A stretch of DNA of 64,000 nucleotides from an uncultured Paracoccaceae bacterium (GTDB lineage Bacteria; Pseudomonadota; Alphaproteobacteria; Rhodobacterales; Rhodobacteraceae), in the NCBI GenBank assembly GCA_947496605.1, contig CANMDF010000001.1, positions 930,001 through 994,000 on the forward strand. Reading direction: 5' to 3'. How positions within the stretch are numbered: the first letter of the stretch is position 1; the number at the start of each line of letters is the position of its first letter. The notes beneath the pieces are model-generated. The model saw only the letters and a list, made by a program, of their open reading frames with translations. It had not been told where the DNA came from and ran no database searches. A program made the translations under genes and the position numbers. Positions 8,631 through 17,240 of the stretch are shown here, piece by piece.

Positions 8631-9157
8631 CGTACAATCGTCCCTGTCCGGCGCATTTTGCGTTGTAGCTGAAGGATACCGTAAAGCAGCGCCTCAGCCG
8701 TTGGTGGGCAGCCCGGCACATATACGTCCACAGGCACGATGCGGTCACAGCCACGCACCACGGAATAGCTGTAGTGATAGTAGCCCCCGCCATTTGCGCA
8801 GGACCCCATCGAGATCACATAACGCGGCTCTGGCATCTGGTCGTAGACCTTGCGCAGCGCAGGCGCCATCTTGTTGGTCAGTGTCCCAGCCACAATCATC
8901 AGGTCAGATTGACGGGGGGAGGCACGTGGTGCCGTTCCAAACCGCTCAAGGTCATAGCGCGGCATGGATGTGTGCATCATTTCAACAGCACAGCAGGCCA
9001 GACCAAAGGTCATCCAGTGCAAGGACCCGGTGCGCGCCCAATTCACGATGTCCGCGGTTGAGGTCACAAGGAACCCTTTGTCCTGCAGTTCGGAATTGAT
9101 CAGCTGCGCGCCATGCTCTTTGTCAGCACCCACAGAGGTTCCAGTCATCACTCCCAT
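8627..9157 (-). CDS. nuoB: NADH-quinone oxidoreductase subunit B
   Basis: A 176-residue subunit carrying cluster N2, the last iron-sulfur cluster before quinone. The ligands are visible: the tandem C55-C56 ([12 protein letters not shown]), C120 ([11 protein letters not shown]) and C150 ([14 protein letters not shown]). I prefer the ATG at 9157, which has AAAGGGG 7 bases upstream and overlaps nuoA by 10 bases; a second ATG at 9148 (MTGTS) would give 173 residues and also fits homologues. The long open frame upstream is only overlap with nuoA. Confidence 0.96.
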   Translation of the reverse strand: MGVMTGTSVGADKEHGAQLINSELQDKGFLVTSTADIVNWARTGSLHWMTFGLACCAVEMMHTSMPRYDLERFGTAPRASPRQSDLMIVAGTLTNKMAPALRKVYDQMPEPRYVISMGSCANGGGYYHYSYSVVRGCDRIVPVDVYVPGCPPTAEALLYGILQLQRKMRRTGTIVR

Positions 9158-9513
9158 TCGAGTGCCCCTTTCTTCCATTCGTAGGCAAAGCCGATGGTCA
9201 ACACGCCCAAGAACACCATCATCGACCAGAATGCTGTCATGCTGACGTCTTGGAAAGCCACCGCCCAAGGGAAAAGGAACGCCACCTCAAGGTCAAAGAT
9301 GATGAAAAGAATCGCGACCAGATAAAAGCGCACATCGAATTTCATCCGGGCGTCATCAAATGCGTTAAATCCGCACTCATAGGCCGATACTTTTTCTGGG
9401 TCGGGGTTGCGTACCGCGACAATGGCCGCAGCAATAATCAAAATCAGGCCCAGCGCAATCGCAAGGCCCAGAAAGATCATGATCGGCAGGTATTCGGAAA
9501 GCATTTCCTGCAA
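9148..9513 (-). CDS. nuoA: NADH-quinone oxidoreductase subunit A (TTG start)
   Basis: A 121-residue membrane subunit with three predicted helices; motifs [19 protein letters not shown] (about residues 39-57) and FLFPWAVAF are family-typical. I place the start at TTG (9513-9511): it has AAAGGAA six bases upstream and gives [10 protein letters not shown], matching the usual MEEMLREYLP start. The ATG at 9504 has its only purine-rich stretch touching it, and the upstream ATGs at 9543 and 9537 would add residues not found in the family. First gene of the nuo operon. Confidence 0.93.
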   Translation of the reverse strand: MQEMLSEYLPIMIFLGLAIALGLILIIAAAIVAVRNPDPEKVSAYECGFNAFDDARMKFDVRFYLVAILFIIFDLEVAFLFPWAVAFQDVSMTAFWSMMVFLGVLTIGFAYEWKKGALEWE

Positions 9514-9569
9514 GGGGTGTTCCTTTCGGCTCGGCATGCACATCGGTACGCCGTCTGTTGGCTAAAAAG

Positions 9570-9598
9570 TGCATACCTTTGACGCCTCGTAGGGTCAA
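9570..9598 (-). promoter_or_regulatory. Predicted sigma-70-type promoter of the nuo operon
   Basis: On the minus strand, TTGACC (9598-9593) and TATGCA (9575-9570) are spaced by exactly 17 bases, a good match to the housekeeping consensus. Transcription would start near 9563, giving a leader of about 50 bases before the nuoA TTG start. This is the only strong candidate in the 122-base gap upstream of nuoA. Confidence 0.6.
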
Positions 9599-9635
9599 CC
9601 AAGCGGAGTGTCACAGGCATAAATTTTGAAAGGAA

Positions 9636-10577
9636 TTATTCGGCGCTGTTCACAACGGGTTGGCGTGGCGAAAAGATCATGCCGGCCACAGACAAAAGTG
9701 AAACGCCATGGGCCAATCCATTGGCACGTGCGTCTTGGCCCAAAATGATATCGGACATCTCTGTCAGGTTATCTGCTTGCTGGTCAGTAATCCAGAAAAG
9801 CGCATGCATCCCTACAGTAAAATCACCCGGCATATCGATCACATCGACACGGCAACCGCCTTGCGTCGGTGTAAACGACTGCGATGTTACGGTCACTGAC
9901 CCATTGGGCAGAACGATCATGACGTCATGCTGCGCTTCGGTTTGTGTCAAAACTTTTGCATCAACCTTGACGATCAGCGGCTGATCAGGGTTTTCAGGGT
10001 CCTGCACGTGATTTGCGGCAACTGCCACATCAAAGAAACCATTCTCATCCGCAGGGCCAGTCAAAACACGGCCACGACGCGTCTGCGGCTGCAGTGCACA
10101 TTGGCGATGCGCCACGGTTGCCGAGCAAGGCAACTCAAGGCGCGTTTTCAATCGCAGGCGCAACGTTGGGCCCGCATAGGCCAAGACATTCAACGCGATC
10201 TGCAAAAGCGCCATCAAGACACCCATTGCGGCCACTGCCAGCGCAACAAGAAGCACGAGCGCCGCTGTTTGATGCATCTCGGGGGCCCAGCTGGCGACAA
10301 TCTTGATCACCGGCATTGCAACAACCAGTGCGGTCACAGACAAAGACAGGCTGATCGTCTCAAGCGTCACATTCGGAAACAACACGACATGCCCTACGAC
10401 CAACAGCGCAACTGCCATTGAGGCAACAGTCGCACGCTCAGGGGAAAGCACCATTGGATCAACCAGCGCAACACCCAACATCACAAGCACAGGAATCATC
10501 ACTGCGACCGCAATCAAACGGCGCAAACGCATAACACGGTAAATGATTTCTTCACTTGTGGGCCATACAAAAGACAT
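9636..10577 (-). CDS. Four-helix membrane protein of unknown function
   Basis: A 313-residue protein with four predicted membrane helices in the first 130 residues (about 18-38, 50-67, 72-92, 101-125), followed by a soluble C-terminal domain of about 170 residues that is rich in beta-type sequence and holds three cysteines. I do not recognise a family. Start at ATG 10577 is well supported by AAAAGGAG. It lies 68 bases after the liu operon and 122 bases before nuoA, in the same direction, and may be transcribed alone or as liu read-through. Confidence 0.65.
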   Translation of the reverse strand: MSFVWPTSEEIIYRVMRLRRLIAVAVMIPVLVMLGVALVDPMVLSPERATVASMAVALLVVGHVVLFPNVTLETISLSLSVTALVVAMPVIKIVASWAPEMHQTAALVLLVALAVAAMGVLMALLQIALNVLAYAGPTLRLRLKTRLELPCSATVAHRQCALQPQTRRGRVLTGPADENGFFDVAVAANHVQDPENPDQPLIVKVDAKVLTQTEAQHDVMIVLPNGSVTVTSQSFTPTQGGCRVDVIDMPGDFTVGMHALFWITDQQADNLTEMSDIILGQDARANGLAHGVSLLSVAGMIFSPRQPVVNSAE

Positions 10578-10645
10578 GGGTCTCTCCTTTTCGAGACCTA
10601 AAATGCACTGCGAAATCGGTCAGAAGTGAGACACAATTCTGACGA

Positions 10646-11431
10646 TTAAGGCGCGTCTGTGACGGCCCAATCGGGCTTTCGTCGCTCAAAAAAGGCAGAA
10701 ATGCCTTCTTTCGCTGAACGACCGTCCCATTGGGCGATCAATGCGTCAATGGAATGCGCAATTACCGATTCGTCGATTGTCGGCCCCAAACTGCGGGCAA
10801 ATGCCTTGGCTGCCGCCACTGCATCCGGGGCGCATTGCAGGTATGGGGCGACTTCGGCCTCGACCGCTGTATCAAGCTCCGCTGCAGGCACGGCCTTGGC
10901 AATAACACCCAAAGTGACGGCCTCGGCTGCATCGAAAATACGACTGGACATAAAGACACGGCGGGCATTTGCCTCGCCCATGCGTGCCAGCACATAAGGT
11001 CCGATCGTGGCCGGGATGAGCCCGAGCTTGGTTTCCGTCAATCCAAACTTTGCGCTCTCATCCGCAATCGCCACATCACACACACAAGCCAATCCAACGC
11101 CACCACCAAAGGCATTGCCTTGCAAGCGACCAATGACTGGCTGCGGCAAAGTATTGATTGCTTCCAAAAGATAAGCGAGCGATCCGGCAGCGCTGCGTTT
11201 CGTGGCATCATCACCTGCCATCTGGGCTTGCATCCAGGCCAAATCACCGCCCGCACAAAACGAAGGCCCCGATCCGGTCAGCACCACAACCCGAATGTCG
11301 GGACTGCTGGCGATTTTGGACATGGCTTGGCCCAATGCATCGATCAACGCTTGCGACAAAGCATTGTGTTTGTCCGCTCGCGCCAAAGCAAGGGTCGCTA
11401 CCCCACGCGCATCTACTGTCATGTCAATCAT
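10646..11431 (-). CDS. liuC: Methylglutaconyl-CoA hydratase (enoyl-CoA hydratase family)
   Basis: A 261-residue crotonase-fold enzyme. The oxyanion-hole region PSFCAGGDLAWM (about 56-67) and the catalytic segment NAFGGGVGLACVCDVA are present. In this operon it should hydrate 3-methylglutaconyl-CoA to HMG-CoA in leucine breakdown; the assignment rests on context, since family members look alike. Its ATG overlaps the HMG-CoA lyase stop (ATGA at 11431-11428). It is the last gene of the liu operon. Confidence 0.88.
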   Translation of the reverse strand: MIDMTVDARGVATLALARADKHNALSQALIDALGQAMSKIASSPDIRVVVLTGSGPSFCAGGDLAWMQAQMAGDDATKRSAAGSLAYLLEAINTLPQPVIGRLQGNAFGGGVGLACVCDVAIADESAKFGLTETKLGLIPATIGPYVLARMGEANARRVFMSSRIFDAAEAVTLGVIAKAVPAAELDTAVEAEVAPYLQCAPDAVAAAKAFARSLGPTIDESVIAHSIDALIAQWDGRSAKEGISAFFERRKPDWAVTDAP

Positions 11432-12297
11432 CGCATGTCCTTTGCCAATTGTGCGGCATCTGCAATCACATCGCGGTCAATACCTGTTTGCATGCCAAGC
11501 TGATCAAGCAAGCCCAAAACTGCTTCTGTGGCGACATTGCCCGGCGCGCCCGGGGCATAAGGGCAGCCACCCAAACCACCTACGGCGCTGTCAAAAGCAC
11601 GCAATCCCATCTCAAGAGATGCCTCAATATTCGCCAATGCACGGCCGGCGGTATCATGAAAATGCCCTGCCAGTTCCGCTGCAGGTGCCTCGTTCAAAAC
11701 GGCGCGCAGCATCTCTGTCACCCGCTCCGGCGTGCCTTGCCCCATCGTGTCCCCCAAAGACACAGGGATCGGTGCAACATCGCGCAGCATCCGCACCGCA
11801 TCTGCCACACGGCTTGGCGGTGTGGGCCCATCGAAAGGACAGTCGGTTACACATGACACATAACCGCGCACAGTCACGCTGTGGATTTGGGCCGCAGCGA
11901 TCACAGGACGCAACCGGGCAATAGACTCCGCTATCGAACAATTGAGATTACTCTGCGAAAACCCTTCCGATGCGGAAATGAAAACGGCGATTTCAGTGCT
12001 TATATCGCTTCGATCTGCCTTCAAGAAAGCATCCCATCCCCGCATGTTGGGCACCAAAACCGCGTAACGCACACCGGTCACGGGGACGATCCGCGCCAAT
12101 AGCTGATCCGTATCAGCCATCTGCGGCACCCATTTGGGGCTCACAAAACTACCTACTTCGATATCGCGCAGGCCCGATTTGCCCAGCATGTCAATCAGCG
12201 CCACTTTGCGGTCTACCGAAATCACACCCGCCTCATTCTGCAACCCGTCACGAGGGCCAACCTCATGAATGCGCACAAAGTCATCCATCACAGCCAT
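11428..12297 (-). CDS. liuE: Hydroxymethylglutaryl-CoA lyase
   Basis: A 289-residue TIM-barrel lyase that cleaves HMG-CoA to acetoacetate and acetyl-CoA, the last step of leucine degradation. Typical features are the N-terminal EVGPRDGLQNE, the metal-binding GHFHDTAGRALAN and the catalytic-cysteine loop GGCPYAPGAPGN. I chose the ATG at 12297 (MAVMDDFVRIHEVGP), preceded by GAGAAG; ATG 12288 is also possible. The open frame extends upstream through a repeat and is not coding there. Confidence 0.92.
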   Translation of the reverse strand: MAVMDDFVRIHEVGPRDGLQNEAGVISVDRKVALIDMLGKSGLRDIEVGSFVSPKWVPQMADTDQLLARIVPVTGVRYAVLVPNMRGWDAFLKADRSDISTEIAVFISASEGFSQSNLNCSIAESIARLRPVIAAAQIHSVTVRGYVSCVTDCPFDGPTPPSRVADAVRMLRDVAPIPVSLGDTMGQGTPERVTEMLRAVLNEAPAAELAGHFHDTAGRALANIEASLEMGLRAFDSAVGGLGGCPYAPGAPGNVATEAVLGLLDQLGMQTGIDRDVIADAAQLAKDMR

Positions 12298-12312
12298 CTT
12301 CTCATGTTCAAA

Positions 12313-12352
12313 ATACCTCGGGGGAGCGCGGCACGCGCGGGGGCAGCGCCCC
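12313..12352. repeat. REP-like GC-rich hairpin in the liu operon
   Basis: The 72-base gap between the GST and HMG-CoA lyase genes contains a GC-rich block ending in a hairpin GGGGC-AGC-GCCCC (12340-12352), preceded by ATACCTCGGGGG. Blocks of this style recur in intergenic spaces of Rhodobacteraceae genomes as far as I recall. It may act as an mRNA stabiliser or weak terminator inside the operon. Only one copy is seen in this window. Confidence 0.45.
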
Positions 12353-12369
12353 AAACGACAACAGCAGGT

Positions 12370-13020
12370 TCATGCCTTGATCTCCCATGGCGGATAATAG
12401 GATTTGGCATAAAGCCCCGGCCCATCCGGCAATGCACGGCGATAGGCAGGTCGCGCTTCCAATCGCGCAAACCAGCCAGCAAGTTGCGGGAAACCATCAA
12501 GGCGCACAAAATGCTGCGCCATATAAACCGCCTGCCCCACACCAATGTCGGCTGCAGAAAAGTCAGACAACAGGAATTCACCACCAAGCGATTGCTCAAC
12601 AGTGCGCAGTGTTTTCGCCAGCCGCTTGGCCTCTAACTGCATCACAATCGGCGAACGCATATGATCTTCGTAAAGGGCCACATGCTGTTGGGTCAGTGCG
12701 GCGGTGTGCTGCGAAATCGTCTCGGCAAAATGGATCCAGTTCAACCAATATGCGCGCTCTGCGTGACTTGGGTCGCGACCCAAGCCCGCCTGCGGGAACC
12801 GATCACACAAATATTCGGCAATCGCCCCGCTTTCCGTCAGGACGACATCATCAATCTCAAGTGTCGGAACACGTCCCGTGGGGTTCAGCGAACGATATGG
12901 CTCTTCGCGCAGCGTTTTATCGAAAGGATATTCAATCACTTCAAATGCCACATCCAATTCTTGCAACAGCCAAAGGCTACGCATTGAACGGGTTTGCGGA
13001 CAATGGTGTAATCGGATCAT
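12370..13020 (-). CDS. Glutathione S-transferase family protein
   Basis: A 216-residue cytosolic-type GST. The N-terminal thioredoxin-fold domain has LNPTGRVPTLEIDD with the cis-proline and the glutathione-binding ESGAIAEYL (about residues 65-73). The C-terminal helical domain has FSAADIGVGQAVYM. Substrate is unknown. The ATG overlaps the mccA stop (ATGA at 13020-13017), so the gene belongs to the leucine operon, where a GST is not a pathway enzyme; it may handle reactive acyl-CoA-derived by-products. Confidence 0.88.
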   Translation of the reverse strand: MIRLHHCPQTRSMRSLWLLQELDVAFEVIEYPFDKTLREEPYRSLNPTGRVPTLEIDDVVLTESGAIAEYLCDRFPQAGLGRDPSHAERAYWLNWIHFAETISQHTAALTQQHVALYEDHMRSPIVMQLEAKRLAKTLRTVEQSLGGEFLLSDFSAADIGVGQAVYMAQHFVRLDGFPQLAGWFARLEARPAYRRALPDGPGLYAKSYYPPWEIKA

Positions 13021-14927
13021 GTCTCGGGCTCCAAGCTGACCATCAATGCCCCCGCTATGACCTGATCCCCGACTGCCACGGGCACCGTTGACACAATGCC
13101 ACCGCGCGGGGCACGCAAAACGTGCTCCATCTTCATCGCTTCCAGCACGATCAAGCGGTCGCCTTTTTCAACCGTCTGCCCCATCACAACAGCGACATCA
13201 CGCACAAGCCCCGGCATCGGCGCCAGAATGGTATCGCCGCCGACAACCGTGCCTTCGCGGTCGCACGGGTCTACGATAGCGAAAGTCACAGTTTCATCGC
13301 CAAAAACAGTTACGCAATCGCCATGCAGAACCGCAGGCAGCCCCCAATTCCCCCCGCGTCGTAGCAATGAAAATCTGGTGTCGCCAACGACAACGTCACA
13401 AGCCGTGGCACTTTTCACTTGTAGCACAACGGCCAAGTCTTGATCCCTATCGTGCAATATTATCTGTCGTTCCAAAGGAGCCCACAAAGTGAACCCCGTC
13501 AAAGGAACCTGCGCCAGTTCAGCCGCTGTTACGGCGGCAATGGCAATCTCTTTCGCAGTTGCGACTGGTGCCGCACAAAGTTGTTCTGCATCACGCGCAA
13601 TCAACCCGGTATCCACTTCACCTGTCATAAAATCAGGTGCACGCGACAGACGGCGCAAGAAACCAAGGTTTGTCACTGTGCCTGCCACTTGCGTTGCATC
13701 CAAGGCCGCAGAAAGGGCCCGCAATGCCCGCGCACGGTCTGGGCCATGCACTGTGACCTTGGCAATCATAGGATCGTACCAAGGTGAGATTTCATCGCCA
13801 GCTATCACGCCGCTATCGATCCGCGCGTTACTTGGAAAAGCCAGATGATCGATGATGCCTGTCGCAGGCAGGAACCCCGAAGGCACGTCCTCGGCATAAA
13901 GGCGTGCTTCAAATGCATGTCCGGTGATAGACAGATCGCCTTGCCGTGCAGGCAAAGGCTCTCCCGCGGCCACACGCAACTGCCATTCCACAAGGTCAAT
14001 GCCCGTGATCGCCTCTGTCACAGGATGTTCGACCTGCAACCGTGTGTTCATCTCCATGAACCAAAAGCCATCAGCATGAAGACCGTCACCGCCATCGACG
14101 ATAAACTCGATCGTCCCTGCCCCAGCATATCCAATCGCCTTGGCGGCTTTTACCGCGGCTTCCCCCATCGCCGCGCGGACGTCATCGCTCATTCCCGGCG
14201 CAGGCGCTTCTTCGATGACCTTTTGATGGCGGCGCTGCAGAGAGCAATCACGCTCAAACAAGTGAACGGCATCCGTGCCATCACCAAAGACTTGCACTTC
14301 GATATGACGCGGGGAGGTGATGTATTTTTCAATCAAGACATCTGCGTTGCCAAAAGCGGTTTGTGCCTCTGCCTGTGCGGAGGCCAGATTTTCTTGGAAA
14401 TCTGGGGCTTGTTCTACCAGACGCATACCCTTGCCACCGCCACCGGCAACAGCTTTGATCAAAACGGGATAGCCAATCTGTGCAGCTTGTGTGGCCAGAA
14501 AGTCAGGGGCTTGCCGTTCACCATGATAGCCAGGCACCACAGGCACGCCGGCCTGATCCATCAGCACCTTCGCTGCATCTTTCAGTCCCATCGCGCGGAT
14601 CGCGTCTGCTGAAGGGCCAATAAACGTCAATCCGGCAGCTTTGACAGCATCCACAAAATCAGGGTTCTCAGACAGAAAACCATACCCTGGATGGATCGCT
14701 TCTGCTCCGGTATCCAAAGCGGCCTGAATGATCAGATCACCGCGCAGATAGCTCTCCGCGACAGGGGCTGGACCAATCCGCACCGCCTCATCCGCCTGCA
14801 GGACATGTTGGGCCGCTGCATCGGCGTCCGAATAGACCGCGACCGTACGCACACCCATCGCATGCGCCGTGCGGATCACCCGGCAGGCAATTTCGCCACG
14901 GTTCGCGATGAGGATCTTACGAAACAT
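13017..14927 (-). CDS. liuD: Methylcrotonyl-CoA carboxylase alpha (biotin) subunit
   Basis: A 636-residue biotin-dependent carboxylase subunit. Domains in order: biotin carboxylase (about 1-450; MFRKILIANRGEIACRV start, GGGGKGMR ATP loop, EMNTRLQVEHPVTE), a linker/BT domain, and a C-terminal biotinyl domain with EAMKM, the biotinylated lysine at about K599. With the beta subunit it carboxylates 3-methylcrotonyl-CoA. The same architecture serves acetyl- and propionyl-CoA carboxylases; the ivd-liuC-liuE context decides. Start ATG 14927 matches the family; the upstream open frame is overlap with the beta-subunit gene. Confidence 0.92.
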   Translation of the reverse strand: MFRKILIANRGEIACRVIRTAHAMGVRTVAVYSDADAAAQHVLQADEAVRIGPAPVAESYLRGDLIIQAALDTGAEAIHPGYGFLSENPDFVDAVKAAGLTFIGPSADAIRAMGLKDAAKVLMDQAGVPVVPGYHGERQAPDFLATQAAQIGYPVLIKAVAGGGGKGMRLVEQAPDFQENLASAQAEAQTAFGNADVLIEKYITSPRHIEVQVFGDGTDAVHLFERDCSLQRRHQKVIEEAPAPGMSDDVRAAMGEAAVKAAKAIGYAGAGTIEFIVDGGDGLHADGFWFMEMNTRLQVEHPVTEAITGIDLVEWQLRVAAGEPLPARQGDLSITGHAFEARLYAEDVPSGFLPATGIIDHLAFPSNARIDSGVIAGDEISPWYDPMIAKVTVHGPDRARALRALSAALDATQVAGTVTNLGFLRRLSRAPDFMTGEVDTGLIARDAEQLCAAPVATAKEIAIAAVTAAELAQVPLTGFTLWAPLERQIILHDRDQDLAVVLQVKSATACDVVVGDTRFSLLRRGGNWGLPAVLHGDCVTVFGDETVTFAIVDPCDREGTVVGGDTILAPMPGLVRDVAVVMGQTVEKGDRLIVLEAMKMEHVLRAPRGGIVSTVPVAVGDQVIAGALMVSLEPET

Positions 14928-14932
14928 ATGAC

Positions 14933-16495
14933 TCACATCCGGAACACGCCAAAGCGTGTCTCCTCTATCGGGGCATTCATAGAGGCCGCCAGCGACAGAG
15001 CCAGCACCTCGCGGCTTTTGCGGGGGTCTATGATCCCGTCGTCCCACAGCCGTGCACTGGCGTAGAGCGGGTGTGATTGTTCGGTGAACATATCAATTGT
15101 GGGCTGCTTAAAAGCCGCTTCTTCCTCGGCAGACCAGCTTTCGCCGCTCCGCTCATACGCGTCCCGTTTGACTGTCGCCAACACACCAGCCGCCTGTTCG
15201 CCACCCATTACCGATATACGCGATGTAGGCCATGACCACATGAAATTCGGACTATAAGCCCTTCCAGACATGCCATAATTCCCCGCACCGAATGATCCAC
15301 CAACGACCATCGTGATCTTTGGCACCTTCGTTGTCGCCACGGCCGTGACCATCTTGGCCCCATGCCGTGCGATACCTTCGTTTTCATATTTTTGGCCGAC
15401 CATGAACCCGGTGATGTTTTGCAAGAACACTAAGGGGATTTTGCGCTGGCTACAGAGTTCGACAAAATGCGCACCCTTTTGGGCGCTTTCTGAAAACAGC
15501 ACCCCGTTGTTGGCGATGATCCCGCAAGGCCAGCCGTCGATATGGGCAAAACCGCAAACCAGCGTTTCACCAAAGCGTGCTTTGAATTCGTCAAAGCGTG
15601 AGCCATCGACGATGCGTTTGATCACTTCACGGATGTCATATGGCGTACGTAGGTCTGCGGGCACCGCATCAAAGAGCGTATCGAGGTCAAATGCAGGAGG
15701 TTCAGATTGCAACCGATTGCTTTGCAATGGTTTATCTATACTACATGATGCCACCGCCTGCCGCGCCAAGGCCAACGCATGGGCATCATCCTCAGCCAAG
15801 TAGTCCGCCACACCCGACAGCCGCGTGTGCACATCACCTCCGCCCAGCTCTTCGGCTGACACCACTTCGCCGGTGGCCGCCTTCACCAGCGGTGGCCCCG
15901 CCAGAAAGATCGTTCCTTGGTCACGCACGATGATCGACACATCAGCCATCGCAGGCACATAGGCCCCACCCGCCGTACACGACCCCATGACCACCGCGAT
16001 TTGTGGAATGCCCTTGGCCGACATATTCGCTTGGTTATAGAAAATCCGGCCAAAATGGTCGCGATCGGGGAACACCTCATCCTGATTGGGCAGGTTCGCC
16101 CCGCCGCTATCGACCAAATACACGCAAGGCAGATGGCAGGCTTCGGCGATTTCTTGGGCGCGGAGGTGTTTTTTGACCGTCATCGGGTAGTAGGTGCCAC
16201 CCTTCACAGTCGCATCATTGCACACGACCATCACATCATGGCCGTTCACTTGCCCTACGCCCGCGATCACGCCGGCGCATGGGGCCGCGGCATCATAAAG
16301 GCCGTGAGCCGCAGTCGCCCCGACTTCCAAAAACGGGCTACCGGGGTCCAACAGCCCCGCCACACGGTCACGCGGTAACATCTTGCCCCGCGACAGATGC
16401 CGTGCACGGGCCTTATCACCACCGCCCAACGCCGCTGCCTCAGCGGCCAACCGGACATTTTCAAGGGCCTGCATATGGGCGTCACGATTGCTCAT
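14933..16495 (-). CDS. liuB: Methylcrotonyl-CoA carboxylase beta (carboxyltransferase) subunit
   Basis: A 520-residue carboxyltransferase. The acyl-CoA-binding N-domain carries [19 protein letters not shown] and [17 protein letters not shown]; the C-domain has [15 protein letters not shown] and [16 protein letters not shown]. This transfers carboxylate from biotin to 3-methylcrotonyl-CoA. Start ATG 16495 ([14 protein letters not shown]) overlaps the stop of the LprI-like gene (ATGA), and the stop is 5 bases before liuD. Upstream in-frame residues belong to the LprI-like gene's other frame. Confidence 0.94.
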   Translation of the reverse strand: MSNRDAHMQALENVRLAAEAAALGGGDKARARHLSRGKMLPRDRVAGLLDPGSPFLEVGATAAHGLYDAAAPCAGVIAGVGQVNGHDVMVVCNDATVKGGTYYPMTVKKHLRAQEIAEACHLPCVYLVDSGGANLPNQDEVFPDRDHFGRIFYNQANMSAKGIPQIAVVMGSCTAGGAYVPAMADVSIIVRDQGTIFLAGPPLVKAATGEVVSAEELGGGDVHTRLSGVADYLAEDDAHALALARQAVASCSIDKPLQSNRLQSEPPAFDLDTLFDAVPADLRTPYDIREVIKRIVDGSRFDEFKARFGETLVCGFAHIDGWPCGIIANNGVLFSESAQKGAHFVELCSQRKIPLVFLQNITGFMVGQKYENEGIARHGAKMVTAVATTKVPKITMVVGGSFGAGNYGMSGRAYSPNFMWSWPTSRISVMGGEQAAGVLATVKRDAYERSGESWSAEEEAAFKQPTIDMFTEQSHPLYASARLWDDGIIDPRKSREVLALSLAASMNAPIEETRFGVFRM

Positions 16496-16950
16496 CTGAT
16501 GTTTTGCTCCAATACAAAGACCTGTTCGGCAGTGGCCTGCATCAGGCATGCCAAAATCGCCGGTCCACCGCCTGTGCCACCACCCCATTGCACATACTCA
16601 TAGTCACAACGCGCATCCCGGTAGCTAATCCAAGCGCGTTGCATCCCGCGCAATGCATCCAGCATCGCAGGATCGCTCCGTTGCTGGGACAACAGCTGCT
16701 GGTAGGCCGCATTCAACCGCCCATCCCAAAAATCACGCTCACGATCCAGACAACCGCCCATACCCACGGTCGTTTCACCGCCCGCGGTGTCTTGCATACA
16801 TTGGTTGGCAGAGGCACCGATACAGTCCAGCCGCTCGCCACGTCCCACCGCCTCCTGCAGGCAAGCCTCAGTATGGACAGGCGAAAACGAAAGGTCCTGT
16901 GCCTGAGCAGGCGCAGCGAACAGAAGTGCGCCGAGGAGATAGCGTCTCAT
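16492..16950 (-). CDS. Exported DUF1311/LprI-like protein
   Basis: A 152-residue protein with a cleavable signal peptide ([18 protein letters not shown]) and a mature domain of the LprI/DUF1311 type. Seen features are [36 protein letters not shown] and a C-terminal cysteine in [12 protein letters not shown]. Some family members inhibit lysozyme; most are uncharacterised. Its ends overlap both neighbours by ATGA, so it is translated as part of the leucine operon although it is not a pathway enzyme. The start at 16950 gives a proper signal peptide. Confidence 0.78.
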   Translation of the reverse strand: MRRYLLGALLFAAPAQAQDLSFSPVHTEACLQEAVGRGERLDCIGASANQCMQDTAGGETTVGMGGCLDRERDFWDGRLNAAYQQLLSQQRSDPAMLDALRGMQRAWISYRDARCDYEYVQWGGGTGGGPAILACLMQATAEQVFVLEQNIR

Positions 16951-17240
16951 GCGTCTGGTCCTTGCGGTTCTGGCAGCGCCTCGCCTCGCGGCCCGACATA
17001 ATAGGTTGTGGTCAGGCCAAACGGATGGGCGCAATTGATGACCATCCGCACGGCCGGATCGGGATGGGGGCTGGCCGCGCAGTCGGTCGGACTGGCCCCG
17101 CTGGGGGCGGTGTCCATGTAAGCGGCAGCATAGCGGTTGATGATCTCGGTCTCGCCGGGGATTTTGCCGGATTGCAGGCCGAGGTAGCCAGCAAAGGCGA
17201 TGAGGGCTGCAAGGGGGAGGAAGAGGTAGATGCGGTTCAC
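16947..17240 (-). CDS. Small single-pass membrane protein (GTG start) after ivd
   Basis: A 97-residue protein beginning at GTG 17240, which overlaps the ivd stop (GTGA). It has one N-terminal membrane segment (about residues 4-20) followed by an exported domain of about 75 residues with two cysteines and a Pro-rich end. I do not recognise a family. The open frame continues upstream through ivd, but that part is Arg/Gly/Asp-rich shadow sequence. Paired with the LprI-like gene, it forms an envelope-protein insert in the liu operon. Confidence 0.6.
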   Translation of the reverse strand: MNRIYLFLPLAALIAFAGYLGLQSGKIPGETEIINRYAAAYMDTAPSGASPTDCAASPHPDPAVRMVINCAHPFGLTTTYYVGPRGEALPEPQGPDA

